From contig CALVQW010000015.1 in the NCBI GenBank assembly GCA_944358385.1, forward strand, positions 1-39,365: DNA of 39,365 nt, given 5' to 3'. Position numbers and translations under genes: made by a program. The stretch comes from an uncultured Clostridia bacterium. GTDB lineage: Bacteria > Bacillota > Clostridia > Christensenellales > CAG-917. The notes beneath the pieces were generated by a model. The model was not told the origin of the DNA and did not search any database. It was given only the letters and a program-made list of their open reading frames with translations. Each line of letters opens with the position of its first letter. Within the stretch, counting starts at the first letter, position 1. Of this stretch, positions 22,148-30,916 are shown one piece after another.

Positions 22148-22391
22148 TGTCCACCCCCTTGACCTTGCCTCTCACCAGCACGTCTCCTCCGCCCATCTCG
22201 GCGATGTCAAGCTCATCGCCGCGCACACACAGGACGCTCTTGCCCGCAGCGAGACGCACCTCGTCGCGGGAGAAAAAGATCACCCTTTTCACGCCGGAGA
22301 TCCCCGCCCCCGCATCTCCCAACACGGTGACGACAAAGGGTGCGGCGGCACTGTCCGCTCTGAGCTTGGAGATGACATCGTCAAAGAACAT
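22140..22391 (-). CDS. yqfC: YqfC-like sporulation protein (YabP/YqfC family)
   Basis: An 83-residue beta-rich protein of the YabP/YqfC family. The pattern 'iis.v..v.v....v....g...l.i.g.dL.i..m....vlv.G.i..' is visible as GISGVKRVIFFSRDEVRL, VLCVRGDELDIAEM and DVLVRGKVKGVDID. It heads the operon and overlaps yqfD by eight bases. No clear SD precedes the ATG (a GAGGG lies 16 bases away), so the exact start is a little uncertain. In Bacillus this gene is under mother-cell sigma-E; I could not identify a convincing sigma-E promoter here. Confidence 0.82.
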   Translation of the reverse strand: MFFDDVISKLRADSAAAPFVVTVLGDAGAGISGVKRVIFFSRDEVRLAAGKSVLCVRGDELDIAEMGGGDVLVRGKVKGVDID

Positions 22392-22511
22392 ACCAAAAGA
22401 TATGCCGCCCTCGCCGAGAATATGTAATGCCGCAAAAAATGGTGTTCATCACACCGAAACACACGTTAAAACAGCGTTTTGCGTATAACCTCCCCGCGGC
22501 ACGACAAAAGG

Positions 22512-22536
22512 AAAGAGCGGCGGGAAGCCGCTCTTT
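22512..22536 (-). terminator. Terminator of the pepF-dnaB transcript
   Basis: The stem AAAGAGCGGC/GCCGCTCTTT with a 5-base loop starts 27 bases past the dnaB stop. The minus-strand side ends in a short U-tract. Confidence 0.75.
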
Positions 22537-22562
22537 CGTGTCATTTCAAGATGTGCGCGATG

Positions 22563-24251
22563 TCAGTAGGGAAGGTCGTCGTCCACCTCTCCGTCCTCGA
22601 AATCGTCGGAGTCCACGTACTCCTCCTCGTCATCGGGATCTTCCGCGGCATACTCCTCCCTGTACTCCTCGTCCGCGAGTTTCTCCTCCTCGCTCTCCGA
22701 GACATCTTCCTCCTCGCTCTCCTCTGCGGGAGCGGGGGCAGGCACGCCGTCTTTGACTGCCTCCTCCCAGGGCAGCGGACCTTCGTCCGTCTCCTCCTCT
22801 TTCTCGAAGGCGTCCTCATCCTCCTCTGCGGGCTGCTCGGGCTGAGCGGGCGCACGGTAGTCGGGACGGGGCTGTGCGGGGGCTGACGCACGTTCGCCTG
22901 CCGGCGTTTCGCCGTCCTTCAATTCGCAGAAGGTCATCGTCCCGCCGTCCCATTGCATCTCCACTTCTCCTCTCTCGCCGTTCCTGTTCTTGCCCACGAT
23001 GAGTTTGACCAAATTGTCGGGGATGGCGGCGTTGAATTGGCTCTCGCGGTGCAGGAACATGACCATATCCGCGTCCTGCTCTATCGCGCCCGATTCTCTG
23101 AGGTCGCTGAGCTTGGGGGTGTGGTCGGTGCGCTGCTCCACTCCGCGGGACATCTGGGAAAGCAGGATGACGGGGACGCCGAGTTCCTTGGCGTAAATCT
23201 TCATCAACCTCGACATCACGCTGACTTCCACCTGTCTGCTCTCCTCCGCTCTCCTTTCGTTGCCCGCGGACATGAGCTGGAGATAGTCGATGATGATCAT
23301 GTCAAGCCCGTGGTCGCGTTTGAGCCTGCGGCACTTGGAAAGCACGTCGGAAGGCGTGTTCATGGAGAAGTCGTCGATGTAAAGTTGGGCGGAATGCAGC
23401 CTGCGGTAGGCGTCGTACACCTTGCCCGTCGCCGCGTCGGACAGCCCGCCCTTGGTGTCCATGAGAGAGATGGAACACTGCGAGATGTGCGCGAGCAGAC
23501 GTTTGACCAAAAGCTGTGCGGGCATTTCCAGGGAAAAGATCGCCACCGTCTTGTTGTGTTTGAGGCAGGCGTTTGCCGCTATGTTGAGCGCGAATGCCGT
23601 CTTACCGACGGAAGGACGCGCCGCCACAAGGATGAGTTCGCCGGGTTTGAACCCGTGCGACATCTTGTCCAGCGAGGGGAAATCGGTGTAGATCGCATCC
23701 GTGTTGATCACGCCCGCCTGAGCATCCTGTATGCTCTGCATCACGTCGCCGAGAGCTTCTTTGGCAAGCACGAGGTTTTTCTCGGTGATGTCCTCCGAGA
23801 TGGCATAGACTTCGTGTTCGGCGGCGAGGAGCGCGTCCGTGCCGCTCACGGACTTGTAGCCCTCCTGCACTATCTTATTGCCCGCCGAGATGACTCTGCG
23901 GATGAGGGAGTCGCGCTTGACGATGTCGGCGTAATGCTCCGCACCCGCGGAGGAAGGGATGCTCTCCGTGAGGGAGGCGATGTAATCCATGCCGCCCACT
24001 TCGTCCAGCTTGTTCTCCACCATCAGCCTGTCCGCAACGGACACCGCGTCCACCACCACGGAGGAGTCCAGCAACGCGCGCATGGCATCGAATATGGTGG
24101 CGTTCGCCGTCTCGTAAAAGTCCGCCGCACGAAGGGTGGGGATGAGCTGATCCGCCGCACGCGGATCTATGAGTATGCTGCCGAGCAACGCCTCTTCCGC
24201 TTCGGGGTTGTGAGGCATCACGCGATAGGTCTGTTTCTGTTTTTCCGGCAT
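22563..24251 (-). CDS. dnaB: Replicative DNA helicase DnaB with acidic, SSB-like C-terminal tail
   Basis: A 562-residue hexameric helicase. The N-terminal domain starts RVMPHNPEAEEALLGSIL. The RecA-like domain has Walker A ARPSVGKTAF (211-220) and DMIIIDYLQLMS, and ends about residue 446 at FCELKDG. Some 116 further residues are Pro/Glu/Asp-rich and surely disordered. The protein ends EVDDDLPY, which is nearly the C-terminal tip of SSB (DDDLPF in Bacillus). Standard DnaB proteins stop close to the core or have short tails. Start 24251 has AAGGAG 6-7 bases upstream and lies inside the upstream membrane-protein gene (34-base overlap). Confidence 0.96.
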   Translation of the reverse strand: MPEKQKQTYRVMPHNPEAEEALLGSILIDPRAADQLIPTLRAADFYETANATIFDAMRALLDSSVVVDAVSVADRLMVENKLDEVGGMDYIASLTESIPSSAGAEHYADIVKRDSLIRRVISAGNKIVQEGYKSVSGTDALLAAEHEVYAISEDITEKNLVLAKEALGDVMQSIQDAQAGVINTDAIYTDFPSLDKMSHGFKPGELILVAARPSVGKTAFALNIAANACLKHNKTVAIFSLEMPAQLLVKRLLAHISQCSISLMDTKGGLSDAATGKVYDAYRRLHSAQLYIDDFSMNTPSDVLSKCRRLKRDHGLDMIIIDYLQLMSAGNERRAEESRQVEVSVMSRLMKIYAKELGVPVILLSQMSRGVEQRTDHTPKLSDLRESGAIEQDADMVMFLHRESQFNAAIPDNLVKLIVGKNRNGERGEVEMQWDGGTMTFCELKDGETPAGERASAPAQPRPDYRAPAQPEQPAEEDEDAFEKEEETDEGPLPWEEAVKDGVPAPAPAEESEEEDVSESEEEKLADEEYREEYAAEDPDDEEEYVDSDDFEDGEVDDDLPY

Positions 24252-24862
24252 TTTACACTCCTTGCCGCCGCCACTCCCGCGGCAGCCGCCGCGACCGCAA
24301 GCACGGCGATCCCTGTGAGCATGGCATACCACTTCTCGCTCTCCGCGTTGCGCGTGAACGCCGCAAAAAGGACGTCGCCGTCATCGGGATCGGCTGTGAG
24401 AGTGTGCAGCCACACTCCCCCGCTCTCCGTCCTCTGAGCGTTGGAGGATATGCTTTCGTACATTGTAGCATAGACAAAAAGGATTTTCAAGTTATCTTCC
24501 GTCACCGACATCCCTTCGGGCGCGGCGGCGAGCGCGGCATCCGCCGCGGCGCGTGCGGAGAAGGTCACGTCATAGTGCGAAGTGTAGAAGAATTCCCCGT
24601 CCGCGCGGGTGTAAGTCGCGCTCTCGCAGGGTACGACGGCGTAACACTCCTCCGTGTCCGCCGGGGTGAACATGGCTGTCACACTGCCGTCCTCGCCCTC
24701 CGACCACGCGTAAAGCCGCAGTTCCCCCGTCTCCGCGCACGCAACACCGTCGGGCGCGGCGAGCGCGGAAAACGCAAAACATACCGCGACAAAAAGGAGA
24801 AGGACGGCTGCCGCCGTCCCGAAAACCGGGCATCTTCCCCTTTTCCCGCCGCGCATCCTCAC
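24218..24862 (-). CDS. Single-pass exported membrane protein, unknown function
   Basis: About 214 residues from a GTG at 24862, or 212 from the ATG at 24856. The N-terminus is a signal-like hydrophobic stretch (AAAVLLLFVAVCFAFSALA), followed by an outer domain of about 140 residues. A C-terminal membrane helix (MLTGIAVLAVAAAAAGVAAA) and a basic tail end it. The outer domain has paired cysteines (CYAVVPC) and no known motif. GTG overlaps the pepF stop (GTGA), while an AAGG stretch is spaced better for the ATG. The gene ends inside dnaB. The type I topology resembles the small TPM-like or stalk proteins of Clostridia, but I cannot assign a family. Confidence 0.65.
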   Translation of the reverse strand: MRMRGGKRGRCPVFGTAAAVLLLFVAVCFAFSALAAPDGVACAETGELRLYAWSEGEDGSVTAMFTPADTEECYAVVPCESATYTRADGEFFYTSHYDVTFSARAAADAALAAAPEGMSVTEDNLKILFVYATMYESISSNAQRTESGGVWLHTLTADPDDGDVLFAAFTRNAESEKWYAMLTGIAVLAVAAAAAGVAAARSVKCRKNRNRPIA

Positions 24863-26661
24863 GCCTTTTTCGCGTGGGCGGCGTGATCCTTTTCCAGCGC
24901 GTCGAGAGTGTCGGAAAACTCCTGCATGGCGCGCTCGTAGGGAGCATCCGTCTCAAGATCCACTTCCGCAAGCCGCAGGATATCGAGAGGGGGCAGGCTA
25001 CCGCCCGCGGAGAGGAAGAGCCTGTATTTTGCGAAATACTCCTCGCCGCGCTTTATGAGATTGTCCGCTATGGTCACCGCGGCGGTGAGTCCCGTCGCGT
25101 ACTTGTAGACATAGAAGGAATTGTAGAAATGCGGGATGCGCGCCCATTCGTAGCGGATGAGATCGTTGTGCTTGACCGCCCTGCCGTAATACTTCTTGTT
25201 GAGCGCGTAATATGCCTCGGACAGCGCGTCCGCCGTGACCGGTTCTCCCCTTTCCGCAAGGGAGTGCGCCTCCGCCTCGAACTCCGCGAACATGGTCTGA
25301 CGGAAGAGCGTGGTGCGGAACATATCCAGATAGTAGCTGAGAAGATAGGTGCGCGTCTTGCCCTCGGCGGCTTTGAGCAGGTGTTTGAGCAGCAGCACTT
25401 CGTTGACGGTGGATGCGATCTCCGCGACGAAGATCTCATACCCCGCCTTCTCCTCGGGCTGTGCCGCGTTGGAGTAGTAGGAATGCAGCGAATGTCCAAG
25501 CTCGTGCGCGATGGTGAACACGTCATGGGAAGTCCCGGCGTAGTTGAGCAACACGAAAGGATGCACGCCGTAGCACCCCCAGCTGTATGCGCCGCTGCGC
25601 TTGCCGCGGTTCTCATACACATCGATCCAGCCCTCCTCGAATGAGGATGCGAGGATGTCGGAATACTCCTTACCCATCACTTTAAGTGCCGATTTGACCG
25701 TTTCAACCGCCTTTTCGTACGGCATGGCGAGTTTCGCCTCATCGACGAGGGGAACGTGGAGGTCGTACATATTCAGCTCTTTCACTCCGAGCATCCTGCG
25801 CCGGAGAGCGATGTAGCGGTGCAAGGCTTTGGTGCCTTTCCCCACCGCTTCGAGGAGCTTGCGATAGCAGGTGGGCGGGACGTTCTCCGCGAACATGCTG
25901 CGTTCCATTGAGGTGTTGAAACCGCGGATCTTGGCAAAGAACCAATCCTTTTTCACATTGCCCGCATAGTTGGCGGCGAGGGTGTTGATGTGGTCGCGGT
26001 AAGCCCCGAACATGCTCTCGAACGCCTCCCTCCTCACCTCCTGCGAGGGGTTTTGCAGCAGCAGAGAATAGTTGCCGTGGCTCATCTCCACCTCTCTCCC
26101 TTTCTCGTCCGTCACGGGCGCGAACTTCACGTCCGCGTTGTCGAACATGGTGAACACTTCCTCCGCGTTGTCCGCAAAGATGCCCGCCTCGCGCAGCAGT
26201 TTCTCCTCCTTGTCCGAAAGGATGATCTCCTTGTTGCGGACGATCTCGGAGAGGGTGACCGAGTAGTCCGAAAATCTCTTTTCAGCGGCAAGCTCTTTGA
26301 GCTTTTCCGCACTCATGGCGGCAAGCTCCGGGGTGATGTACGCCGTCAGCGACGAGAGCTTGACCGCAAGGGAATCCGCCCTGTCCGTCATACCCTGATA
26401 GAGGGAGACGCGGGAGTCCTCGTCTCGGCGCATGCGCGCGTACTGATAGAGTTTGCCAAGGTCGTGCGAGAGAGATGTGGAGAGGGTGAGGCACTCGAAG
26501 AGTGCGTCCTCGTCCGCAAGCCTGCCCTTGTAGGACGCGATCTTCCCCATGCGTTCCGAGAGCGCGAAGAAACACTCCTCCCACGCCTCGTTGTCGGGGA
26601 AGATATCCTCCAACCTCCACTTGTACTCCTGCGGGATATCCTTTCTTTCCTTGATCTTCAT
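24859..26661 (-). CDS. pepF: Oligoendopeptidase F (M3B)
   Basis: A 600-residue cytosolic zinc peptidase that cleaves short peptides. The HEXXH motif is in FTIAHELGHSLHSYY, and the third ligand Glu lies about 25 residues on in YEIFVAEIASTVNE. The N-terminal start IPQEYKWRLEDIFPDNEAW and the GAYSWGCYGVHPFVLLNY and IPHFYNSFYVYKYATG stretches are diagnostic of PepF. Length is typical. The SD GGAGG lies 4-5 bases before the start. It heads the pepF-membrane protein-dnaB unit; no convincing promoter was found upstream. Confidence 0.95.
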   Translation of the reverse strand: MKIKERKDIPQEYKWRLEDIFPDNEAWEECFFALSERMGKIASYKGRLADEDALFECLTLSTSLSHDLGKLYQYARMRRDEDSRVSLYQGMTDRADSLAVKLSSLTAYITPELAAMSAEKLKELAAEKRFSDYSVTLSEIVRNKEIILSDKEEKLLREAGIFADNAEEVFTMFDNADVKFAPVTDEKGREVEMSHGNYSLLLQNPSQEVRREAFESMFGAYRDHINTLAANYAGNVKKDWFFAKIRGFNTSMERSMFAENVPPTCYRKLLEAVGKGTKALHRYIALRRRMLGVKELNMYDLHVPLVDEAKLAMPYEKAVETVKSALKVMGKEYSDILASSFEEGWIDVYENRGKRSGAYSWGCYGVHPFVLLNYAGTSHDVFTIAHELGHSLHSYYSNAAQPEEKAGYEIFVAEIASTVNEVLLLKHLLKAAEGKTRTYLLSYYLDMFRTTLFRQTMFAEFEAEAHSLAERGEPVTADALSEAYYALNKKYYGRAVKHNDLIRYEWARIPHFYNSFYVYKYATGLTAAVTIADNLIKRGEEYFAKYRLFLSAGGSLPPLDILRLAEVDLETDAPYERAMQEFSDTLDALEKDHAAHAKKA

Positions 26662-26781
26662 ACTGCCTCCTGCCCTTTAAAAGGCTGTCTGCCGTTTTAC
26701 GGCGTGCGCGTGACCGTCCGCCGCGGCGTCCCGTTTGATTTATGCCCCGTACGCGCCCTTTTGAGACGCGCCGCAAAATTC

Positions 26782-26813
26782 AAAGCATCTCCGCACGCGT
26801 GCGGAGATGCTTT
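26782..26813. terminator. Terminator after the parE-to-phosphoesterase operon
   Basis: A perfect 32-bp palindrome (AAAGCATCTCCGCAC, centre GC, then its mirror), 19 bases after the phosphoesterase stop. On the minus strand it is followed by a moderately U-rich stretch. It is unusually symmetrical, so protein binding is an alternative use. Confidence 0.75.
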
Positions 26814-26832
26814 GCCGTCCGTTTAACTTTGC

Positions 26833-28395
26833 TCATTCAAATTCGGCAAGCCCGCGGAAATCATTCCATTCGAGCGCAACGCCCGCGTCATCGCCCTGGT
26901 AGGCCCAATGACGGGTGGCGAAATTGCCCTCGCTGTCGATCTTGATCTCCTGCCCGCCGCGCTGCTCGATATCGCTTGCGATGCCGACATAGGCGAGATA
27001 GTCGATGCTCATGCCGTAGCTGAGTCTGATGGCTCCCGTCTGCGTGTTGCCGTTCACATCCGTATATTCCGTCTTGACGTCGATGGCGAATGTGTTGTAG
27101 TGGTCGTGTCCGCAGAATGTGCCCTGCCCGCCGTGCGCGAGCATGGTCTCGAAGGTGAGGCAGTCTTTGACGCCGGGGAAGGATTTCTCGCCGCTCTCGC
27201 CCGCCTGCCCGTGGACTTTGTGGACGTTGGCGGTATTGTTATGTCCGTTGTCCTTATACTCGTTCCAATAGACGCCGTACTCGGTGAGCGGGATGTGGAA
27301 GAAAACGAGGTTCTTGACCTGCTCGCCGCCGTTCATTTTCGTGAGCCTGTCCATCTCGCTCGCGTACCAGTCGATCTGGTCCTGATGGATGTTGTCGTAC
27401 TTCCACGCGATGCCGAAGTAGTCGCCGTCCGTGTAGGAGTGGGAGTCGATGGTGACCAGAGCCTGGCTGATCTTGGTGGAACCGACATTGGCGTCGTAGC
27501 TCGCCGCGTCCACGATCTCCACACCTTCGGCGGTGGGATGTCTCACGACGATGACATCGTTGCCCTTGCCCGCGATGTCCGTCGGCCCCTCGCGGAAGAG
27601 ACAATGCTCCCACTTGGGATCGGAGTAGACCTCGGCGGCGATCTCGTCACGGTCGTAGAGGCTGTATATCTCCGTGTCGTGGTTGCCGAAGGTGATTGTC
27701 CAATACACTCCCAGCCTCTCCATGAGGGACGCGAACATCTCCGCCTCGCGCTTGTTGTTGAACGTACCCGCCTGGAAGGGGACGGGATAAGCCATATCGC
27801 CCGTGACGATGATGAGGTCGGGTTTGACGCGGTTCACCGTCTCGGTGACTGCTTGGATCGCCCACTTGTCCTTCTCCGCGGAGAACGCGCCCGCGCCGAT
27901 GTGGATGTCCGTGAGGTGCAGCACGCGGAACTCGTCCTCCTCGCTTTCCGCGACGAATTCGTAGTATCCCGTCTCGCTGTCCTCATAGCTGATGAGGGTG
28001 AAGGGGCTGTCGTAGTCCACCGCCTCTATGGTGGCGATGTAGTCGAAGTTGCCGGTGTAACCCACCCAGCTGCACAGTGCGCAGATGGCAAAGAACACCA
28101 GCACCAGCCCGCACACCGTACCCGTGATGATGAGCGCGCGGATGTCGTGACGACGTTTCTGCTCCGGCGTCATATCCTTGCGGCGGATCCTCTTCTTGCG
28201 TTTGCGCGGTTTCTTCTCGGAGAAATATTCCTCCTCGCTTTCGACTGCGTCCGCGGATGTCCTTTCGTCGGCTTGCGCCGCACCTTCCTCGAACGCCTTG
28301 TCGTCAGCCGCGCTCTCCTCTGCGGACACCTGCTCCTCTGCGGGAGCGGATGTCTCCTGCCCGGTAAGGTTGATCTTCTCGTCTTCCGGTCTCAT
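26833..28395 (-). CDS. Membrane-anchored metallophosphoesterase
   Basis: A 520-residue protein. The first 60 residues are acidic and low-complexity, followed by a basic patch (KKPRKRKKRIRRKD), a membrane helix at about 86-111 and an outer domain. That domain has the full calcineurin-like set: D163-x-H165 (LTDIHIG), VTGDMA, GNHD, FFHIPLTEY and CGHDHYN. The catalytic part faces outside, so substrates would be extracytoplasmic phosphoesters, perhaps wall or lipid linked; the substrate is unknown. The SD GGAGGG is strong. The start overlaps the CDF transporter stop (ATGA). It is the last gene of the operon. Confidence 0.85.
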   Translation of the reverse strand: MRPEDEKINLTGQETSAPAEEQVSAEESAADDKAFEEGAAQADERTSADAVESEEEYFSEKKPRKRKKRIRRKDMTPEQKRRHDIRALIITGTVCGLVLVFFAICALCSWVGYTGNFDYIATIEAVDYDSPFTLISYEDSETGYYEFVAESEEDEFRVLHLTDIHIGAGAFSAEKDKWAIQAVTETVNRVKPDLIIVTGDMAYPVPFQAGTFNNKREAEMFASLMERLGVYWTITFGNHDTEIYSLYDRDEIAAEVYSDPKWEHCLFREGPTDIAGKGNDVIVVRHPTAEGVEIVDAASYDANVGSTKISQALVTIDSHSYTDGDYFGIAWKYDNIHQDQIDWYASEMDRLTKMNGGEQVKNLVFFHIPLTEYGVYWNEYKDNGHNNTANVHKVHGQAGESGEKSFPGVKDCLTFETMLAHGGQGTFCGHDHYNTFAIDVKTEYTDVNGNTQTGAIRLSYGMSIDYLAYVGIASDIEQRGGQEIKIDSEGNFATRHWAYQGDDAGVALEWNDFRGLAEFE

Positions 28396-29345
28396 TGTCC
28401 CTCCTTATGCCGCTCATCGGCGGCGATCGTTGTTGCATATCCTGCGGAGCGCGCAAACGTCACGGAGATACCTTTTCTCCGCGCCGCATCCGCGATCCTG
28501 CGTTCGGCTGCCGCCCTTTCCTCGTCATTGCAGCCGGTTTCCCATTCGATTTCTACCGTCGCTTCGGCATACTTTGTGCCGAAATCATACACTCTCACGC
28601 GCGCATCCGTCACGCCTTTCTGCGAAATACATAGATTTTTAATCCCACTAACGCGCGCGAGATCCGCCGCACCCGCAAGTTTCATAAAGGAGGAGACGGC
28701 GAGTTTCACCCCCGCGACGATCATGACGACGCTGATAGCAAGCCCGATGAAGGCGTCCACGGGGAATTGTATGTAGCGGGAAAGGAAAAGCCCCAACAGC
28801 GCGAAAAGCGTGATGCACGCGTCCATGATGCTGTCCGCCGTCTGCGCTTTCAGCACATCGGAGGGGCATCTCTTCCACGCGAGACGGAACATCACGGCAA
28901 GCCCTATCTTGACCGCGACCGTCGCCGCAACGATGCCGAACTGCGTCCACGCGAAAGTGACCACGGGGTGATAGAAGATCCTGTCCATCGCGGAATAGGC
29001 AAAGCCGCCGCCCACCGCCATGATGATGACGGACATCACGAACGCGACGACATATTCCACCCTGCCGAACCCTCCGGGGAAACGGCGGGTGGGAGCCTTG
29101 TTCTCGACGGCGAACCCCGCCGCCGCACCGGCGTTGGAGAGGACGTCGCCAAAGTTGTTCACTCCGTCCGTCACAATGCTCAGGCTGTTGGTGTACAATC
29201 CCGCCAGCACCTTCACGACACCCAACGCGAAGTTCACGCCGCTCGCGGAAGCTGCGACGGCGATCTTCATCCCGCGCTCGTCTAGCCTCCTTTTCGGCTT
29301 GCCGCCGCCTGCGGCATTTCCCTTCGCATTTGCACTAAAAGGCAT
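28392..29345 (-). CDS. Cation diffusion facilitator, probably Mn2+ (or other divalent metal) exporter
   Basis: A 317-residue CDF transporter with six hydrophobic segments and a cytoplasmic C-terminal domain. Transport-site residues read N63-x-x-x-D67 in the second helix (TDGVNNFGD) and D171-x-x-x-D175 in the fifth (ADSIMDA). Zinc CDFs normally have His/Asp-x-x-x-Asp pairs. An N-D-D-D set is known from manganese exporters such as pneumococcal MntE, so Mn2+ is my best guess. Start 29345 has GGGAGG 5 bases upstream; the ORF reaches 7 codons further. It begins 29 bases after the DUF1846 stop and overlaps the phosphoesterase start. Confidence 0.85.
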   Translation of the reverse strand: MPFSANAKGNAAGGGKPKRRLDERGMKIAVAASASGVNFALGVVKVLAGLYTNSLSIVTDGVNNFGDVLSNAGAAAGFAVENKAPTRRFPGGFGRVEYVVAFVMSVIIMAVGGGFAYSAMDRIFYHPVVTFAWTQFGIVAATVAVKIGLAVMFRLAWKRCPSDVLKAQTADSIMDACITLFALLGLFLSRYIQFPVDAFIGLAISVVMIVAGVKLAVSSFMKLAGAADLARVSGIKNLCISQKGVTDARVRVYDFGTKYAEATVEIEWETGCNDEERAAAERRIADAARRKGISVTFARSAGYATTIAADERHKEGQ

Positions 29346-29374
29346 TTTATCCTCCCGTTTCCGCAACGAAAACG

Positions 29375-30862
29375 TCAGTTGCTGTAAAGATGATTGTCCA
29401 GAAACTCCGGATCGCAGGTGAGGTTGACGCCGAGTTTCCTGAACGGATTTTCATCCGCTTTGATGAGCATATGAGTGGAGTGCGCCTCCGTCTCCCTGAG
29501 CTTGGGGAGCTGCTCCACCGCCTTCGCCGCATTGGGTTCGGTGGCGGCGCAGATGGAGAGCGCGAGCAGAGCCTCTTCCAGAGTGAGAGGGTTCTCCCTT
29601 TCGTTCAAGATCTTGGTTTTGAGGTCGAGGATAGGTCCGATGACATAGGGCGAGATGAGCTTTACGGAGTCGTCTATGCCCGCCAGCACCTTGACCGCGT
29701 TGAACACGCACGCCGCCGACGCGGACATCATCTCCGTGTTCTTGCCCGTCACCGTCCTGCCGTCGTCAAGCTCTATCGCCACCGCACCGCAGCCGCCGTT
29801 GGCTTCGCTCTTATCCCTCGCCGCCGCAGCCACCTTCCTGTCCGCGGGAGAGATGCCAAGCCCCGACATCAGAAATTCCAGCCTGTGGACGGTGGAGGGC
29901 TTCGCCGTGCCGTTCTTGTAGTCCACAAGAGCCTTGAAGTAGCGGCGGATGACCTCCTGTTTGCTCGCCTCGCGGCACGCCTCGTCGTCCGAGATGCAAT
30001 ACCCCGCCATGTTCACGCCCATATCCGTGGGGGAACGGTAGACGAGGCGGGTGTCAGATATCTTGGTGAGGATGCTCCTCACCACGGGGAACACCTCTAT
30101 GTCGCGGTTGTAGTTGACCGCCATCTTGCCGTATGCTTCCAGGTGGAAGTTGTCCACTTTGTTGACGTCTTTGAGGTCCGCGGTAGCTGCCTCGTACGCC
30201 ACGTTGACGGGGTGTCCGAGAGGAAGATTCCAGATGGGGAAGGTCTCGAACTTTGCATACCCCGCCTGCACTCCCCTCTTGAACTCGTGGTAGAGCTGGC
30301 TGAGGCAGGTGGCGAGCTTGCCGCTGCCGGGACCGGGGGCGGTCGCCACCACGAGAGGACGTGAAGTCTCTATGTACGGATTCGCGCCGTAGCCCTCGTC
30401 CGAGACGATGGTGTCGATCTCGTGCGGATAGCCCTTGGTGGGACGGTGCAGATAGACCTTGATGCCGCGGTTCTCCAGCTTATACTTGTAGGCGAGTGCC
30501 GCCTGCTGGTCGCAGAACATCGTGATGACCACGCAGTTGATGTAGATGCCCATGCCCGAGATGTTGTCGATCATGCGCTCCACTTCGCTGCCGTAGGTGA
30601 TGCCGTAGTCGGCGCGCACCTTGTTCTTCTCTATGTCGCCCGCGTTGATGCAGATGATGAGTTCCGCCTTATCCTTGAGCTTTTGCAGCAGCTTTATCTT
30701 GGCCGCCTTGTCAAAGCCGGGCAACACGCGCGCCGCGTGCAGGTCGTCGAAGAGCTTGCCGCCGAATTCCAGATACAGCTTGCCGAATCTGGAAATGCGT
30801 TCCAAAATCTTCTCGGACTGCTTTTGCATGTACATTTCGCTGTCAAAACCGATCTTTTTCAT
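29375..30862 (-). CDS. DUF1846 family protein
   Basis: A 495-residue cytosolic protein of the DUF1846 family, recognised from GFDSEMYMQKQSEKILERI, the KLYLEFGGKLFDDLHAARVL stretch and TAPGPGSGKLATCLSQLYHE. The last holds a P-loop-like GPGSGK. The family has solved structures but, to my knowledge, no established function; the glycine-rich loop hints at nucleotide binding. Length is normal. The SD (AAGGAAGG) is clear. It follows parC by 54 bases and precedes the CDF gene by 29, so it is probably cotranscribed with both. Confidence 0.9.
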   Translation of the reverse strand: MKKIGFDSEMYMQKQSEKILERISRFGKLYLEFGGKLFDDLHAARVLPGFDKAAKIKLLQKLKDKAELIICINAGDIEKNKVRADYGITYGSEVERMIDNISGMGIYINCVVITMFCDQQAALAYKYKLENRGIKVYLHRPTKGYPHEIDTIVSDEGYGANPYIETSRPLVVATAPGPGSGKLATCLSQLYHEFKRGVQAGYAKFETFPIWNLPLGHPVNVAYEAATADLKDVNKVDNFHLEAYGKMAVNYNRDIEVFPVVRSILTKISDTRLVYRSPTDMGVNMAGYCISDDEACREASKQEVIRRYFKALVDYKNGTAKPSTVHRLEFLMSGLGISPADRKVAAAARDKSEANGGCGAVAIELDDGRTVTGKNTEMMSASAACVFNAVKVLAGIDDSVKLISPYVIGPILDLKTKILNERENPLTLEEALLALSICAATEPNAAKAVEQLPKLRETEAHSTHMLIKADENPFRKLGVNLTCDPEFLDNHLYSN

Positions 30863-30916
30863 ATTCCTTCCTTCGTTCCCCCGTTGTTTACCTTGCCTCC
30901 CCGTTGCATGCCTCGC

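Noticed and set aside
22392..22511. Sigma-E promoter for yqfC
   Set aside because: A CATATTCT stretch resembles a -10, but no matching -35 was found at the right distance.
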